NCBI GenBank assembly: GCA_035642535.1
Contig: DASQSE010000089.1
Coordinates: forward strand, 1-64,000
Length of the DNA: 64,000 nt
Reading direction: 5' to 3'
From: Jatrophihabitans sp035642535
GTDB taxonomy: Bacteria > Actinomycetota > Actinomycetes > Mycobacteriales > Jatrophihabitantaceae
Shown: in pieces, positions 17,056-25,950 of the stretch
Layout of the letters: the number at the start of each line of letters is the position of its first letter
Numbering within the stretch: position 1 is the first letter of the stretch
Notes under the pieces: model-generated
What the model saw: the letters and a program-made list of their open reading frames with translations, nothing else
What the model was told of the DNA's origin: nothing
The model's database searches: none
Made by a program: the position numbers and the translations under genes

Positions 17056-18332
17056 GAACCCAGCTCGGCTCGCAGGTAGGCACGCCACTGTGCGATGAAC
17101 GCGGCCGTCGTCTCGTGCAGGACGAACCGCAGCGCGTCGGCGACGGCCACATCGGGACCGAACGGCGAGGCGCCGACCAGCCGGTAGAACCGGACCAGTC
17201 CCTGTTCCCCGGCGTGCTGCGCAATGAGCCGGCAGGCGAGCCAGGCGCCTTCGTAGGCGCGCGCCGACTTCCCCTGGGTGCTGAACGCGTCCGGGGTCGG
17301 CAGCGTCGTCGGCAGCCGGCCGTGCCGGATGTCGGTGCGTAGCTCGGCTGCCGTGGTCGTCACCGGCTGACCGCTGCCGAGATTGCCGACGTATTCGGCG
17401 AATCCTTCGATCAGCCATTGCGGACTGTCGGCCGTTGTCGACGACTCCGTGGCCAGGTGGGTGATCTCGTGCCGGATGACGATGCGCCGACCCACCGCAC
17501 TCAGCCGGGCGAACGCCGCCACGTTGACGATCAGCCGCTGTCCGTACACGGTGCCGCGCAGCGGGTCCTGGCCGTCCGAAACGGCCACCGCGGCCACCTG
17601 GTCGGTGACCTGTTCTGGAGACTGGCCGGCGAGTGCGGCGAATTCGGGGTCCGAGGACGGTATGGCGACGAGCACGGCCGGCGCCGACTGCGACCCCCAC
17701 ACCGCTGTCACCGCGGGCACCGCGGCGTCGACGGCCGCCTGCACCTCGGGCAGCACCGCGGCGTTGTCCGGGTGCCCCAGCACCAGGCTGTGCGGGCCGC
17801 GCAGCACGTCCAGCTTCCCGAAGTCCCACGGACCCTGCCAGCTCACGCCTCCGGCGTTGGCGAGGCCGTCGTCGGCGGCGATCACGACCCGCCCGTCGTC
17901 GCGGACGAAGGTCCACCACAGGTCGTGCGTCGTCGGGATCTGGTCGATCTCACGAAAGGCGAAGCGCAGCGAGATCCGCACGATGATCGCGCCGGTGCCG
18001 AACCGGCGGGCGGCGGCCGACTCCGCCTGGTGGAAATCGGTCCGCCCCTCGACCCGGTAGCTCCAGGTGCTCAGCGGCAGTCGGCTGAGGTTGGCGAACG
18101 CACGCAGCTGCAGGGCCCGGAAGGTGGCCGCCGGGCCTGCCGTGTCGAGGTCGGCCGCGAATGCGTCGCGGTTGTGGTGCAGAACTGCGGCGCCGTGCCC
18201 GGCGAGCAGCGCCCTGACGTCTGCCATCGACGGAGCGGACCGGTCCGTCGAGGACGAGCAGCCGCCGACCACCAAGGTGGACATCAGGCAGCACGCGAGC
18301 AGCGCACGCACGACACGTCGGCGCACGATCAC
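17052..18332 (-). CDS. Lipoprotein with zinc metallopeptidase-like (gluzincin) domain
   Basis: A 426-residue exported lipoprotein. The signal peptide ends in the lipobox LVVGGC with lipidated C25. The N-terminal half resembles an NTF2-like/alpha-beta domain; the C-terminal half holds HEITH (288-292) and a downstream LIEGFAEY segment (E309 or E313 as third zinc ligand), the pattern of a peptidase MA-like gluzincin. It is translationally coupled to the pimB'-like gene downstream. A role at the outer face of the membrane is inferred. Substrate unknown. Confidence 0.78.
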   Translation of the reverse strand: MIVRRRVVRALLACCLMSTLVVGGCSSSTDRSAPSMADVRALLAGHGAAVLHHNRDAFAADLDTAGPAATFRALQLRAFANLSRLPLSTWSYRVEGRTDFHQAESAAARRFGTGAIIVRISLRFAFREIDQIPTTHDLWWTFVRDDGRVVIAADDGLANAGGVSWQGPWDFGKLDVLRGPHSLVLGHPDNAAVLPEVQAAVDAAVPAVTAVWGSQSAPAVLVAIPSSDPEFAALAGQSPEQVTDQVAAVAVSDGQDPLRGTVYGQRLIVNVAAFARLSAVGRRIVIRHEITHLATESSTTADSPQWLIEGFAEYVGNLGSGQPVTTTAAELRTDIRHGRLPTTLPTPDAFSTQGKSARAYEGAWLACRLIAQHAGEQGLVRFYRLVGASPFGPDVAVADALRFVLHETTAAFIAQWRAYLRAELGS

Positions 18333-18353
18333 GGCGTCCAGCCTGCCAACCTA

Positions 18354-18487
18354 GCGACGGTGCGGCGAGGCCGGGTCTGGACCGAGGAGTCGACCGACGA
18401 AGGAGGGAGCGACGAGGGAAGACTCGGCCCAAAGAGCCGCACCGTCGCGTATGTGATTGCGACGGTGCGGCGAGGCCGGGTCTGGAC
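18354..18487. repeat. 29-bp direct repeat pair flanking an intergenic hairpin
   Basis: Two identical 29-base copies (18354-18382 and 18459-18487) start with GCGACGGTGCGGCGAGG and end in GTCTGGAC. They are 105 bp apart, start to start. An inverted 13-bp copy of the first bases lies between them at 18436-18448. The element fills nearly the whole gap between the NlpC/P60 gene and the lipoprotein gene. Confidence 0.95.
18436..18471 (-). terminator. Hairpin downstream of NlpC/P60 gene
   Basis: A perfect 13-bp stem (GCCGCACCGTCGC with its complement) closes a 10-base loop, directly after the stop of the minus-strand NlpC/P60 gene. No U-tract follows, as is common for actinobacterial terminators. 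One arm is part of the 29-bp direct repeat. Confidence 0.6.
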
Positions 18488-18499
18488 TGCGGGCCGCGC

Positions 18500-19540
18500 T
18501 CAGCCGGTGAGTCGGGTGGCTCCCGTGTAGTCGCTGGTGAACGCGCCGAGCGGCACCACTGAGACGTTCTCGCCCGACTGCGGCGCGGAGACCATCATCC
18601 CGTCGCCGATGTAGATCGTGACGTGGCCGATCGGCTGATAGAAGAAGATCAAGTCACCCGGCTGGAGCTGTGTGCGCGAGACGTGCGTGCCGTAGCTGTA
18701 CTGCGCGGCCGCCGAGTGCGGCAGGCTGACGCCGCCGGCCCGCCAGGCCATCATCGTGAGGCCGGAGCAGTCCCAAGAGCTCGGGCCCGCCGCGCCGTAG
18801 TAGTACGGCTCGCCGACCTGGTTCAGCGCGAACTGCACGGCACGCTGCGCGGCCGCCGACGTGGCGTGCGGCAGGTTCCGCAGCGCCCCTGGGCTCACCG
18901 TTGGGTTGCTGGAGTTCTGGTATGCCCACAGCTGTTGCTGGGTCAGCGTGTCGAGCAGGTTCTGGTATTTGCGGATCTGCTTCTCGACGGTCTTGCGCTG
19001 CTTGGCGAGCTTGTCACGCTGATGCCGCGCGGCCAGGAGCAGCGTGGCGGCCTTCTCTGCGGAGGAGGACGCCGTGTTGCGGGCCTGGGACACCGCCGCG
19101 ACGACCTGGGCCGTGTGCGTCGAGACCATGTCGAGCATGTCGAGCCGGGCGAGGTAATTGCTCCCGCTGCTGCTGTCGAGCAGGGCGGAGGCAGCGCTGA
19201 AGCTACCGCCCTCGTACTGCGCCTGGATGATCTCCGCGAACTCGAAGTGAGCCCGCTCATACACCTTCCGCGCGGCAGACGCCTTCCGCTCGGCGACCTT
19301 GGCGGCCTTGTGGCGTCGCTGGACGGCGAGCCGGGCGCGGTCGAACTTCTCCACGAGCTGGGAGTTCTTCAGAGCGAGCTTGCCGAGCCGCTTCTGCACG
19401 TCCGTCACGGACGGCTGCGCGTGTATCGGCGTGGTGTGCGGAGGCGCGGCGGAAGCCAGGGTGGGGGCGAGGACGGCGACAGCGCCAACCACCGCCAGAG
19501 CGATCAAGGGACGGACGCGACGCGCGATACCGATCGCCAC
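18500..19540 (-). CDS. Secreted NlpC/P60 peptidoglycan hydrolase (RipA/RipD-like)
   Basis: A 346-residue exported cell-wall endopeptidase. The Sec signal peptide occupies residues 1-32 (cleavage near ASA-AP). Residues 45-205 form a long coiled coil, as in RipA-family proteins, where it inhibits or positions the enzyme. The C-terminal NlpC/P60 domain has the catalytic Cys258 (DCSGL) and His306 (GHVTIYIGDG). The GTG start is set by an AGGAG site. A ydaO-type c-di-AMP riboswitch lies in its 5' leader, so expression probably responds to c-di-AMP. Position matches Rv2190c. Confidence 0.92.
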   Translation of the reverse strand: MAIGIARRVRPLIALAVVGAVAVLAPTLASAAPPHTTPIHAQPSVTDVQKRLGKLALKNSQLVEKFDRARLAVQRRHKAAKVAERKASAARKVYERAHFEFAEIIQAQYEGGSFSAASALLDSSSGSNYLARLDMLDMVSTHTAQVVAAVSQARNTASSSAEKAATLLLAARHQRDKLAKQRKTVEKQIRKYQNLLDTLTQQQLWAYQNSSNPTVSPGALRNLPHATSAAAQRAVQFALNQVGEPYYYGAAGPSSWDCSGLTMMAWRAGGVSLPHSAAAQYSYGTHVSRTQLQPGDLIFFYQPIGHVTIYIGDGMMVSAPQSGENVSVVPLGAFTSDYTGATRLTG

Positions 19541-19563
19541 GGTCGGCAGATCTCCTTCTTCCT

Positions 19564-19740
19564 CGACCGCCTACCGAGTTAGCTGACGGGTTCGGGCCGG
19601 AAGTAGCCCTACGGTGTGCGTTCGAGCGGCTCGCGCTGCTGTTCAGCGCGTGCGCGTCACCTCGCGCACCCCGATTCACCCCAAGGGATCACGTGGGTCC
19701 CCGGTTCGCCACCGAGTCGGCGCCGGTTGGCCGACCACGG
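19564..19740 (-). ncRNA. ydaO/yuaA-type c-di-AMP riboswitch
   Basis: Read on the minus strand, the leader of the NlpC/P60 gene contains the conserved blocks of this class in the right order: GGGACCC (19695-19701), GGGGTGAATC (19673-19682), CGAACCCGTCAGCTAAC (GTCAGCTAAC at 19578-19587) and GTAGGC (19569-19574). In actinobacteria this riboswitch commonly sits before NlpC/P60 or Rpf cell-wall genes and turns expression off when c-di-AMP is high. The aptamer ends about 25 bp before the start codon, so its expression platform is short or overlaps the ribosome-binding site. The outer boundaries are approximate. Confidence 0.9.
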
Positions 19741-19810
19741 TTCCGCGGCGATTCGGCGGAACCTCGCGGCGATGGCCATGTTGACCACCAGGAACCGCCA
19801 GGTCTCGGAA

Positions 19811-19840
19811 AGATTACGACCCCCTCTTCTGGCGCTGCAA
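19811..19840 (-). promoter_or_regulatory. Candidate promoter of the riboswitch-NlpC/P60 transcript
   Basis: On the minus strand a TTGCAG (19835-19840) and a TAATCT (19811-19816) are separated by 18 bp, a fair match to a housekeeping promoter. It would start transcription about 65 bp before the riboswitch core. The remainder of 19741-19879 holds no other recognisable feature. Confidence 0.4.
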
Positions 19841-19879
19841 CGCGACCCCCCGGGTTTGTGGAAAATCTAGACAAATTCG

Positions 19880-20083
19880 TCACGCAATACCCCGGTTCTC
19901 CCCCGAAACAGGACGAACGAGGCGCAGCGGGGGCAGAAGGCCCACTTCGGCCAGGTTGTCGATGGCGGCTTTTTCGTCCTCGTCAAGATCGACGGGCGCC
20001 GGTGGTTTGCCCAGCAGGACCGTGATGACGCAATCGTGGCAGGCGTGCCCGCGCCCTGCGCAGGCGTCGCAGTCGATCAGCAT
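19880..20083 (-). CDS. Small four-cysteine protein, 67 residues
   Basis: A short conserved actinobacterial protein with two CxxC pairs close to the N-terminus (C5/C8 and C15/C18, in DCDACAGRGHACHDC), a probable zinc-binding knuckle, followed by an acidic helix (LDEDEKAAIDNLAEVGL). The ATG at 20083 is preceded by a GGGAGAAGG ribosome-binding site, which supports it as a real gene. It is upstream of the riboswitch-controlled hydrolase on the same strand and divergent from the metallophosphoesterase. No function known. Confidence 0.72.
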   Translation of the reverse strand: MLIDCDACAGRGHACHDCVITVLLGKPPAPVDLDEDEKAAIDNLAEVGLLPPLRLVRPVSGENRGIA

Positions 20084-20170
20084 TTCGCACCTTCTCCCGT
20101 CGGTCGCACCGCAATCCGGTTCGCCGCAGACGCTAAGCACGCCCTCCGACAGTTTTCCTACGGTGGGTGT

Positions 20171-21820
20171 GTGAGCACTCCGGCAGGTGAAGCGCAGGCG
20201 GTCCGCCGACGCCGTGCCTGGATGGCGTCCGCGGCCCGGGCGGCGGCCGTTGTCCTGATCGGTGCGATCGCGGGCCTCGGTGTCGGGCTGGCGACCCCGA
20301 CCCACCTGCAACTCGCCGGGACGAGCGCGACCGTGCGGCTGGGTGTCGGGCAGCGCTATGACGAATTGGCGTTCACCGGCCTGCTCACCGGCCGGCGCGC
20401 CGCCGAGCACAAGTTGCTCGGCGAGCCGGTGGGGGTGAGCGTGCAGCTCAATCTCGACACGGCGCCGTTCGTCGACGTCAACGGTTCCTTCGACGCGAAG
20501 GTGCTGCCTGCGTATATCCAGACCTACAGCAATCCGGGACAGGTCGCGCGCGACGTCGGGCACGCGGTCGCGATCCATCTGCTGCGTTGGGTCGGCGCGG
20601 GCGCCGCCGCGGCGCTACTTGCCGTGCTCGCGCGCAGCGCCTATGTCGGCTGGCGGCACCGGTACGACGCCCGTGCCCCGGAGGGGCCGCGGATGCGCGC
20701 CGCGGCGATCGCCTACCGGGCACCCGACCGGCGGCTGTTCCGCCGCGCCGCGCTGGCCGCCGCCGTCCTCGCCGTCCTCGCCGCCATGCCGAGCTCGGCG
20801 TACAGCGCGACGGACGGGCCGCGCATCGTGCCGACCTCCCTGCTCGACGGCACGCCGCTGGCCGGCGCCCAGGTCTCCGGTCCGCTGCTGCCGGCGTTCG
20901 ATGCTGCCGAGACCTACATCCGCAGGTACTTCGCCGACACGAACACGTACTACGAGCAGCTCCGGACAAAGCTGCTCGACCAGATAGACGTCGCCCCGCC
21001 GATCCTGGCGTCGAGCGAGACCGATTCGGACGCGGTCAACATCGGCTTCGTCACCGACCGGCACTGCAACACGGGCATGGACCGCGTCATCGTCGCGCTG
21101 CTCCAGCGGCTGGACGTCGGCGTGCTCGTCAGCGGCGGCGACGACGCGTTCAGCGGCTCCTTCTCGTTCGAGTCGGCGTGCACCGCGGGCCTGGCCGCCG
21201 CCACCCAACGCGCACACATCAGCGACGTCTTCGTGGGCGGCAACCATGACTCGCCGATGACGTTGGCCGACGAGCGGCAACAGGGCATCCGGGTGCTTGA
21301 CGGTGATCCGGTGACCGTCGCGGGTTTGACGTTCCTCGGCGTGCCCGACCCGCGCACCAGCCGCTACGGCCAAGGCATTCGCCCGTCCGATCCGGAGTTG
21401 CAGGCCCGGCTGCTCTCCGGCGTCGGCGAGCGGGTGGGCAACCTTGCGTGCGACGCCGGCGGGCCGGTGATCGTCGTGCTGCACGACCCGAGCGCCGGCC
21501 GGACGGCGCTGGAGAACGGCTGCGGGAACGCGGTGCTGGCGCTCGACGGACACACTCACGAGCAGAACGGTCCAGAGCCGATCCCGCTGCCGGACAGCTC
21601 AACCGGATACGCCTATACCGGGGCGTCGACCGGTGGCGCGCCCACCGACAGGACGATCGAGCACAGCTTCGCGTCGAGCCTGACGGTGGGGCCGCTGAAC
21701 CACGACGCGACCATCAACATCCTCAGCGTCGAACCGTCCACGGGCCAGCTGCTCGGCGTCACCGTTTGCCACATCTCGCCGGACGAGACCATCGCCTTCG
21801 AAGAGGTGGCAGTTCCTTAG
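20171..21820 (+). CDS. Membrane-anchored metallophosphoesterase
   Basis: A 549-residue protein with a calcineurin-like phosphoesterase domain displayed outside the membrane. A transmembrane helix near residues 20-40, an external beta-rich stretch, and further hydrophobic segments at about 145-160 and 195-215 precede the catalytic part. Metal-binding motifs are DRH (in GFVTDRHCN), GGDD, GGNHDS, VLHDP and GHTHE, covering the usual set. The GTG start at 20171 gives a basic N-terminus followed directly by the first helix. Such proteins occur widely in actinobacteria; the physiological substrate is unknown. Confidence 0.82.
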   Translation: MSTPAGEAQAVRRRRAWMASAARAAAVVLIGAIAGLGVGLATPTHLQLAGTSATVRLGVGQRYDELAFTGLLTGRRAAEHKLLGEPVGVSVQLNLDTAPFVDVNGSFDAKVLPAYIQTYSNPGQVARDVGHAVAIHLLRWVGAGAAAALLAVLARSAYVGWRHRYDARAPEGPRMRAAAIAYRAPDRRLFRRAALAAAVLAVLAAMPSSAYSATDGPRIVPTSLLDGTPLAGAQVSGPLLPAFDAAETYIRRYFADTNTYYEQLRTKLLDQIDVAPPILASSETDSDAVNIGFVTDRHCNTGMDRVIVALLQRLDVGVLVSGGDDAFSGSFSFESACTAGLAAATQRAHISDVFVGGNHDSPMTLADERQQGIRVLDGDPVTVAGLTFLGVPDPRTSRYGQGIRPSDPELQARLLSGVGERVGNLACDAGGPVIVVLHDPSAGRTALENGCGNAVLALDGHTHEQNGPEPIPLPDSSTGYAYTGASTGGAPTDRTIEHSFASSLTVGPLNHDATINILSVEPSTGQLLGVTVCHISPDETIAFEEVAVP

Positions 21821-21845
21821 CGCGGGTTTGAGAAGGATCCCGCGG

Positions 21846-22802
21846 TCAGAACGTGGCGATCGGGTTGACCGGGCTGCCGGACGTACCGGCGAAGCGGACC
21901 GGCGCGACTGCGAGGTGGAAGTCCCACTGGCCGTGTTCGGCAGCCGTAGTCGCGCACCCCTCCAGGTCGCAGTTGTCGAGCAGCCACAGACCCATGGCGA
22001 CGAGGCCCACGGTGTGAACCGGCATCGCCATGCCTTCGTACCCTGACGGCTGAACGTCCTGGGGCGTGTCGGCGCCGATCAGCGCGACCTCCCGCTCGTG
22101 CAGCCACGGCAGGCAGGACGCGTGCCAGCCGGCCTGTGTGAAACCGCTGGCCGCACCGGCCTCGTGCCGGACTCGGCCATAGCCGGTCCGCAGGAACACC
22201 GCATCGCCGGATCGCACCCGCACGCCCTGGCGACGCTCGGCCTCCTCGAGATCGTCGGGAAACACACCCTGCCCGGGTTCCAACCACGGCACATCGCGGA
22301 CCTTCGCAATGTCCAGCAGGACGCCACGCGTAATGATCCCGTTCGCCGCCGCCGTGACGGCCGCCCACCCCGATCCCGTTTCGGCGTCGACCAACGAGTG
22401 CGACCGCCCGTTGTACATCGTGCCGTCCCAGAAGATGTGGCACGGCGAGTCGACGTGGGTGACGGTGTTGCCGTGGAACATGAAGCCGAGCCGCTCATTC
22501 GAATAGCCCCAGTGCCGGTCGTTGCGGAACCCGGGCAGCGGCATGTCCTCGGCACCCGGCATGTCGGCGAAGCGCGGGCACGACGTCGTCGACCGCTCCA
22601 TCTCCTCCGGCACGGCAACCTCCCATGCGCACGACACGCTCCTGCCGTGGCGCACGGCCTGCGCCGCTGCCAGCCGGACGTCGTCCGTGATGTGGTTCAG
22701 CGTGCCGAGCTCGTCGTCCTCGCCCCACCGTCCCCAGTTCGACAGCGTGTCGAAGTACCCGAGCACGTCGTCCTGTGTGGGCATCGGTCGCCCTGCCGTC
22801 AT
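21846..22802 (-). CDS. Cyclase family protein (kynurenine formamidase-like)
   Basis: A 318-residue metal-dependent hydrolase of the PF04199 cyclase family. The metal-binding signature is THVDSPCHI, and a later GADTP motif and the histidine near the C-terminus are also in place. Members hydrolyse amides or lactones, e.g. N-formylkynurenine, but no tryptophan-catabolic neighbours support that role here. ATG 22802 is annotated; ATG 22784 with a closer AGGG site is a plausible alternative. It is convergent with the metallophosphoesterase gene. Confidence 0.82.
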   Translation of the reverse strand: MTAGRPMPTQDDVLGYFDTLSNWGRWGEDDELGTLNHITDDVRLAAAQAVRHGRSVSCAWEVAVPEEMERSTTSCPRFADMPGAEDMPLPGFRNDRHWGYSNERLGFMFHGNTVTHVDSPCHIFWDGTMYNGRSHSLVDAETGSGWAAVTAAANGIITRGVLLDIAKVRDVPWLEPGQGVFPDDLEEAERRQGVRVRSGDAVFLRTGYGRVRHEAGAASGFTQAGWHASCLPWLHEREVALIGADTPQDVQPSGYEGMAMPVHTVGLVAMGLWLLDNCDLEGCATTAAEHGQWDFHLAVAPVRFAGTSGSPVNPIATF

Positions 22803-22829
22803 CCCAGCATCGACTCCTCAAACACGCGC

Positions 22830-24116
22830 TTAGGAGAGCCGTTCGAGCAGCACCTGGGACGGCACTGCCCAGGCGCCGGTGCGCGTGGTGTCCGTGATCA
22901 CCTGGCGGTCGCTCGTCACGACGACGACGGGCCGGCCGGCCGGCTCGTTCGCGACGAGCCGCCTGATCAGGTCGTCGGCGATCTCGTCGGCCGCGCTGAA
23001 CAGCACCCGCACGCCGCGCGGCGTGGCCGGCAGGGCCGGGGGGCGTTCGCCGCCGTCGAAGGCAACCGTGATCTCCGCACCCGACTGCGCAGCCAGGGGG
23101 GCGAGCGCGCCGACCAGCCGGGTCCGCTGGTCCGCCAGCGAGAGCTCGCTGTAGCCGGTCTTGGTCACGTTGTAGCCGTCGATGACCAAGTGCACGTTGG
23201 GCAGGGCGAGCAGCCGGTCGAGCGCGGCCGGGTCGTCGGCGGTGCGCCGCTCCGGACCCGATTCCGCCGAGGCCACCGCATCGGCCGGACGCAACCCGGG
23301 CGGCGACAACGACAGCTCGCGGCGCACGCCGCTCGCCGCCTGCACGAGCGTGTCGACGAGCAGCCACAGCCGGGCGTCGTCGACGTCGCGCTCGGCGCGT
23401 GAGCCGCGGCGGGCCGACTCGGCCGACCGCTCCGCCTCGGCCTGCCTGGCCCGCTGCCGGCGCAGTTCCGTCTCGTGCGCCGATGCCTGCGCATCGAGTT
23501 CCGCACGCAGCTTCGCCTCCGCGGCCAGCGCCACTTCGCGGTCGCGCTCGGCCTCGCGCAGCTCGCGCGTGCGATCCCGCACCGTCTTGCGCAGGCCGGC
23601 GAGCTCCGTCTCGACGTCGGCCCGAGCTGCCGCCGCGGCCTCCCGCAGCCGCGCCGACTCGCCCTTCACCTGGGTGCGCAGCTCGGCCAGCTCGGCCCGT
23701 AGGCGTTCGATCTCGTCCTTCTGGCCGCTCGCGGCGCTGCGCTCGGCGGCCCAACGACGATTGGCCGCACTCAGCGCGTCCTGCCAGCCCTCCGGACGGG
23801 TCAGATAGGCGGTCACCGCGATGTCCACCGGGTCGGCGGCCGGCGTCGGGACGCCGGCGCGCACCGCGGCCGTCAGCTCCGGCGAGGCGTCGGTGACCAC
23901 CTGGGCCACCTTGCCGCGGAAGGCGTCGTCGGTGTCCAGCGCCGCGGCGAGCGCGACCGCGCCGAGTCGCTGCCGCTTCGCCGGCGCGAAGCGGGCTATC
24001 GCGCGCAGCGCGGTCGGCACCTCGTCGGCCGGCAGCCGGCCCAGCACGTCCGCCGCGATCGTGAGGACCTGGACGCGGGCCGGCTCGACGAGCGCAACTT
24101 CGTCCTGATGGTCCAC
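22830..24116 (-). CDS. NYN-domain (YacP-like) putative RNase with central coiled coil
   Basis: A 428-residue protein. The N-terminal 130 residues are helical, residues about 145-260 form a Glu/Arg/Ala-rich coiled coil, and the C-terminal 170 residues form a NYN/PIN-like nuclease domain starting with the conserved Asp in VIDGYNVTK and including the acidic FDGGE and TSDRQV strands. This is the standard actinobacterial architecture of RNA-binding NYN proteins. The GTG at 24116 is the probable start. RNA cleavage or tRNA/rRNA processing is inferred from the fold. Confidence 0.84.
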   Translation of the reverse strand: MDHQDEVALVEPARVQVLTIAADVLGRLPADEVPTALRAIARFAPAKRQRLGAVALAAALDTDDAFRGKVAQVVTDASPELTAAVRAGVPTPAADPVDIAVTAYLTRPEGWQDALSAANRRWAAERSAASGQKDEIERLRAELAELRTQVKGESARLREAAAAARADVETELAGLRKTVRDRTRELREAERDREVALAAEAKLRAELDAQASAHETELRRQRARQAEAERSAESARRGSRAERDVDDARLWLLVDTLVQAASGVRRELSLSPPGLRPADAVASAESGPERRTADDPAALDRLLALPNVHLVIDGYNVTKTGYSELSLADQRTRLVGALAPLAAQSGAEITVAFDGGERPPALPATPRGVRVLFSAADEIADDLIRRLVANEPAGRPVVVVTSDRQVITDTTRTGAWAVPSQVLLERLS

Positions 24117-24192
24117 GCCCGCGAGCGTAATCGGGCCCGGAAAGCGGCGCGTCTGCGCGTTTTCGTCAGACCCCCCGCCTAACTTGCGGAAT

Positions 24193-25950
24193 ATGACCAC
24201 CGCGGCGATGCGCGGCCAGCTGAGCCTCGACGAACTCGGCGAGCCGCTGCGCACGACGACGTTCGTGGTGGTCGATCTCGAGACCACGGGCGGCTCGGCG
24301 GGCGGCGACGCGATCACCGAGATCGGCGCCGTCAAGGTCTGCGGCGGGGAGGTCCTCGGCGAGTTCCAGACGCTGGTCGATCCGGGGATGGCGATCGACC
24401 CGTTCGTGAGCGTGCTCACCGGCATCACCGACTCGATGGTCTGCGGCGCGCCGGGCATCGCGGCCGTGCTGCCCACCTTCCTCGAGTTCGCGCGCGGCTG
24501 CGTGCTGGTGGCGCACAACGCGCCGTTCGACGTCGGCTTCCTCAAATCCGCATGTGCGCAGTTGGCGACGGCCTGGCCGGGATTCGCCGTGGTCGACACC
24601 GCGGTGCTCGCCCGGCGGGTCCTGACGCGTGACGAGGTGCCCAATTGCAAGCTCGCCACGTTGGCGCAGCATTTCCGCGCGGCCACCACACCGACGCACC
24701 GCGCATTGCAAGATGCGCGCGCCACCGTCGACGTCCTGCACGGCCTGATCGGCCGGCTCGGCAATCTGGGCGTGCACTCGCTGCCGGAGCTACGGGCGTT
24801 CACGTCGCAGGTCAGCGAGGCGCAGCGGCGCAAGCGGCACCTCGCCGACGGACTGCCCGCCGGTCCGGGCGTCTACATCTTCCGCGACGGGCAGGGCCGC
24901 CCGCTCTACGTCGGGACGAGTCGCAACATCCGGTCCCGGGTGCGGCAGTACTTCGTGTCGAGCGAGACGCGTAGCCGGATGGGCGAGATGGTCGGGCTGG
25001 CCGAGCGCGTCGACCCGATCCCCTGCGCGCACGCGCTCGAAGCGCAGGTGCGTGAGCTACGCCTGATCGCCGCGCACAAGCCGCGGTACAACAAGCGCTC
25101 CAAGTTCCCGGAGCATTCGGTATGGCTGAAGCTGACCGTCGAGCCGTTCCCCCGGCTGTCGGTGGTGCGCGAGCACCGGGCGGATGCCGCCGCCTATCTC
25201 GGCCCGCTGCGCGCGCAGCGGCAGGCCGAGGCGGTGCGCGACGCGATCCACGACGCGGTACCCCTGCGCCAGTGCAGCGATCGGCTGTCGCTGCGGCGAG
25301 TGGTCCGGCGGGCGTGCGTGCTGGCCGGCATCGGCCGATGCGGCGCGCCGTGCGAGGGCGAGATGACACGCGAGCAGTACGCCGTGCTCGTCGAACTCGT
25401 GTCGGCGGCCTGGCGGGGCGACGTCCGACCGCTCGTCGGACCGCTCGAGGGCAAGCTCGCCAAGCTCTCCGAGGCGCAGCGATACGAGCAGGCCGGCGTC
25501 GTCCGCGACCGGATCGCGAGCGTCGTGCGGGCGTGCGCGCGGATGCAGCGGCTCGCGTCGCTGGCCGCCATCCACGAATTGGTCGCCGCCCGCCCGGACG
25601 GCGACGGCGGCTGGGAGCTGATCGTCGTGCGTGCCGGCCGGCTGGCCGCGGCCGGGCACGCGCCGCGCGGCGTCGCACCGATGCCGGTCATCGACGCGCT
25701 GCGCGCGACCGCCGACGTGGTCGACGACACCCACGTGGCGCTCGCCGAGGAGAGCGAGTGCATCCTGCGCTGGCTCGAGGAGCCCGGCACGCGCCTCGCC
25801 AGCGCCACCGAGCCCTGGTCGATGCCGGCCTTCGGTGCCGGCGGCCTGCGCGGCTACCTGGCCGGCCAGCGCGACGCGGTCGATCCGTTCGCCGACCGGC
25901 GACGGCTGCCTGTCGTGAGCCGTCCCGCGCGCCCTAGGCTCACTGCGTGA
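24193..25950 (+). CDS. DEDDh exonuclease fused to a UvrC-like GIY-YIG nuclease
   Basis: A 585-residue fusion. Residues 20-190 form a DnaQ-like 3'-5' exonuclease (D28 and E30 in VVVDLETTGG, a later HNAPFDVGF block, and an HRALQDA motif). Residues about 215-300 form a GIY-YIG endonuclease domain (GPGVYIF, LYVGTS) related to UvrC/Cho, followed by a UVR-like coiled-coil segment and a C-terminal region. The UvrC RNase H-like and HhH domains are absent, so it resembles Cho plus an exonuclease. Orthologous to Rv2191 by order and layout. Its role is probably DNA repair. Confidence 0.9.
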   Translation: MTTAAMRGQLSLDELGEPLRTTTFVVVDLETTGGSAGGDAITEIGAVKVCGGEVLGEFQTLVDPGMAIDPFVSVLTGITDSMVCGAPGIAAVLPTFLEFARGCVLVAHNAPFDVGFLKSACAQLATAWPGFAVVDTAVLARRVLTRDEVPNCKLATLAQHFRAATTPTHRALQDARATVDVLHGLIGRLGNLGVHSLPELRAFTSQVSEAQRRKRHLADGLPAGPGVYIFRDGQGRPLYVGTSRNIRSRVRQYFVSSETRSRMGEMVGLAERVDPIPCAHALEAQVRELRLIAAHKPRYNKRSKFPEHSVWLKLTVEPFPRLSVVREHRADAAAYLGPLRAQRQAEAVRDAIHDAVPLRQCSDRLSLRRVVRRACVLAGIGRCGAPCEGEMTREQYAVLVELVSAAWRGDVRPLVGPLEGKLAKLSEAQRYEQAGVVRDRIASVVRACARMQRLASLAAIHELVAARPDGDGGWELIVVRAGRLAAAGHAPRGVAPMPVIDALRATADVVDDTHVALAEESECILRWLEEPGTRLASATEPWSMPAFGAGGLRGYLAGQRDAVDPFADRRRLPVVSRPARPRLTA

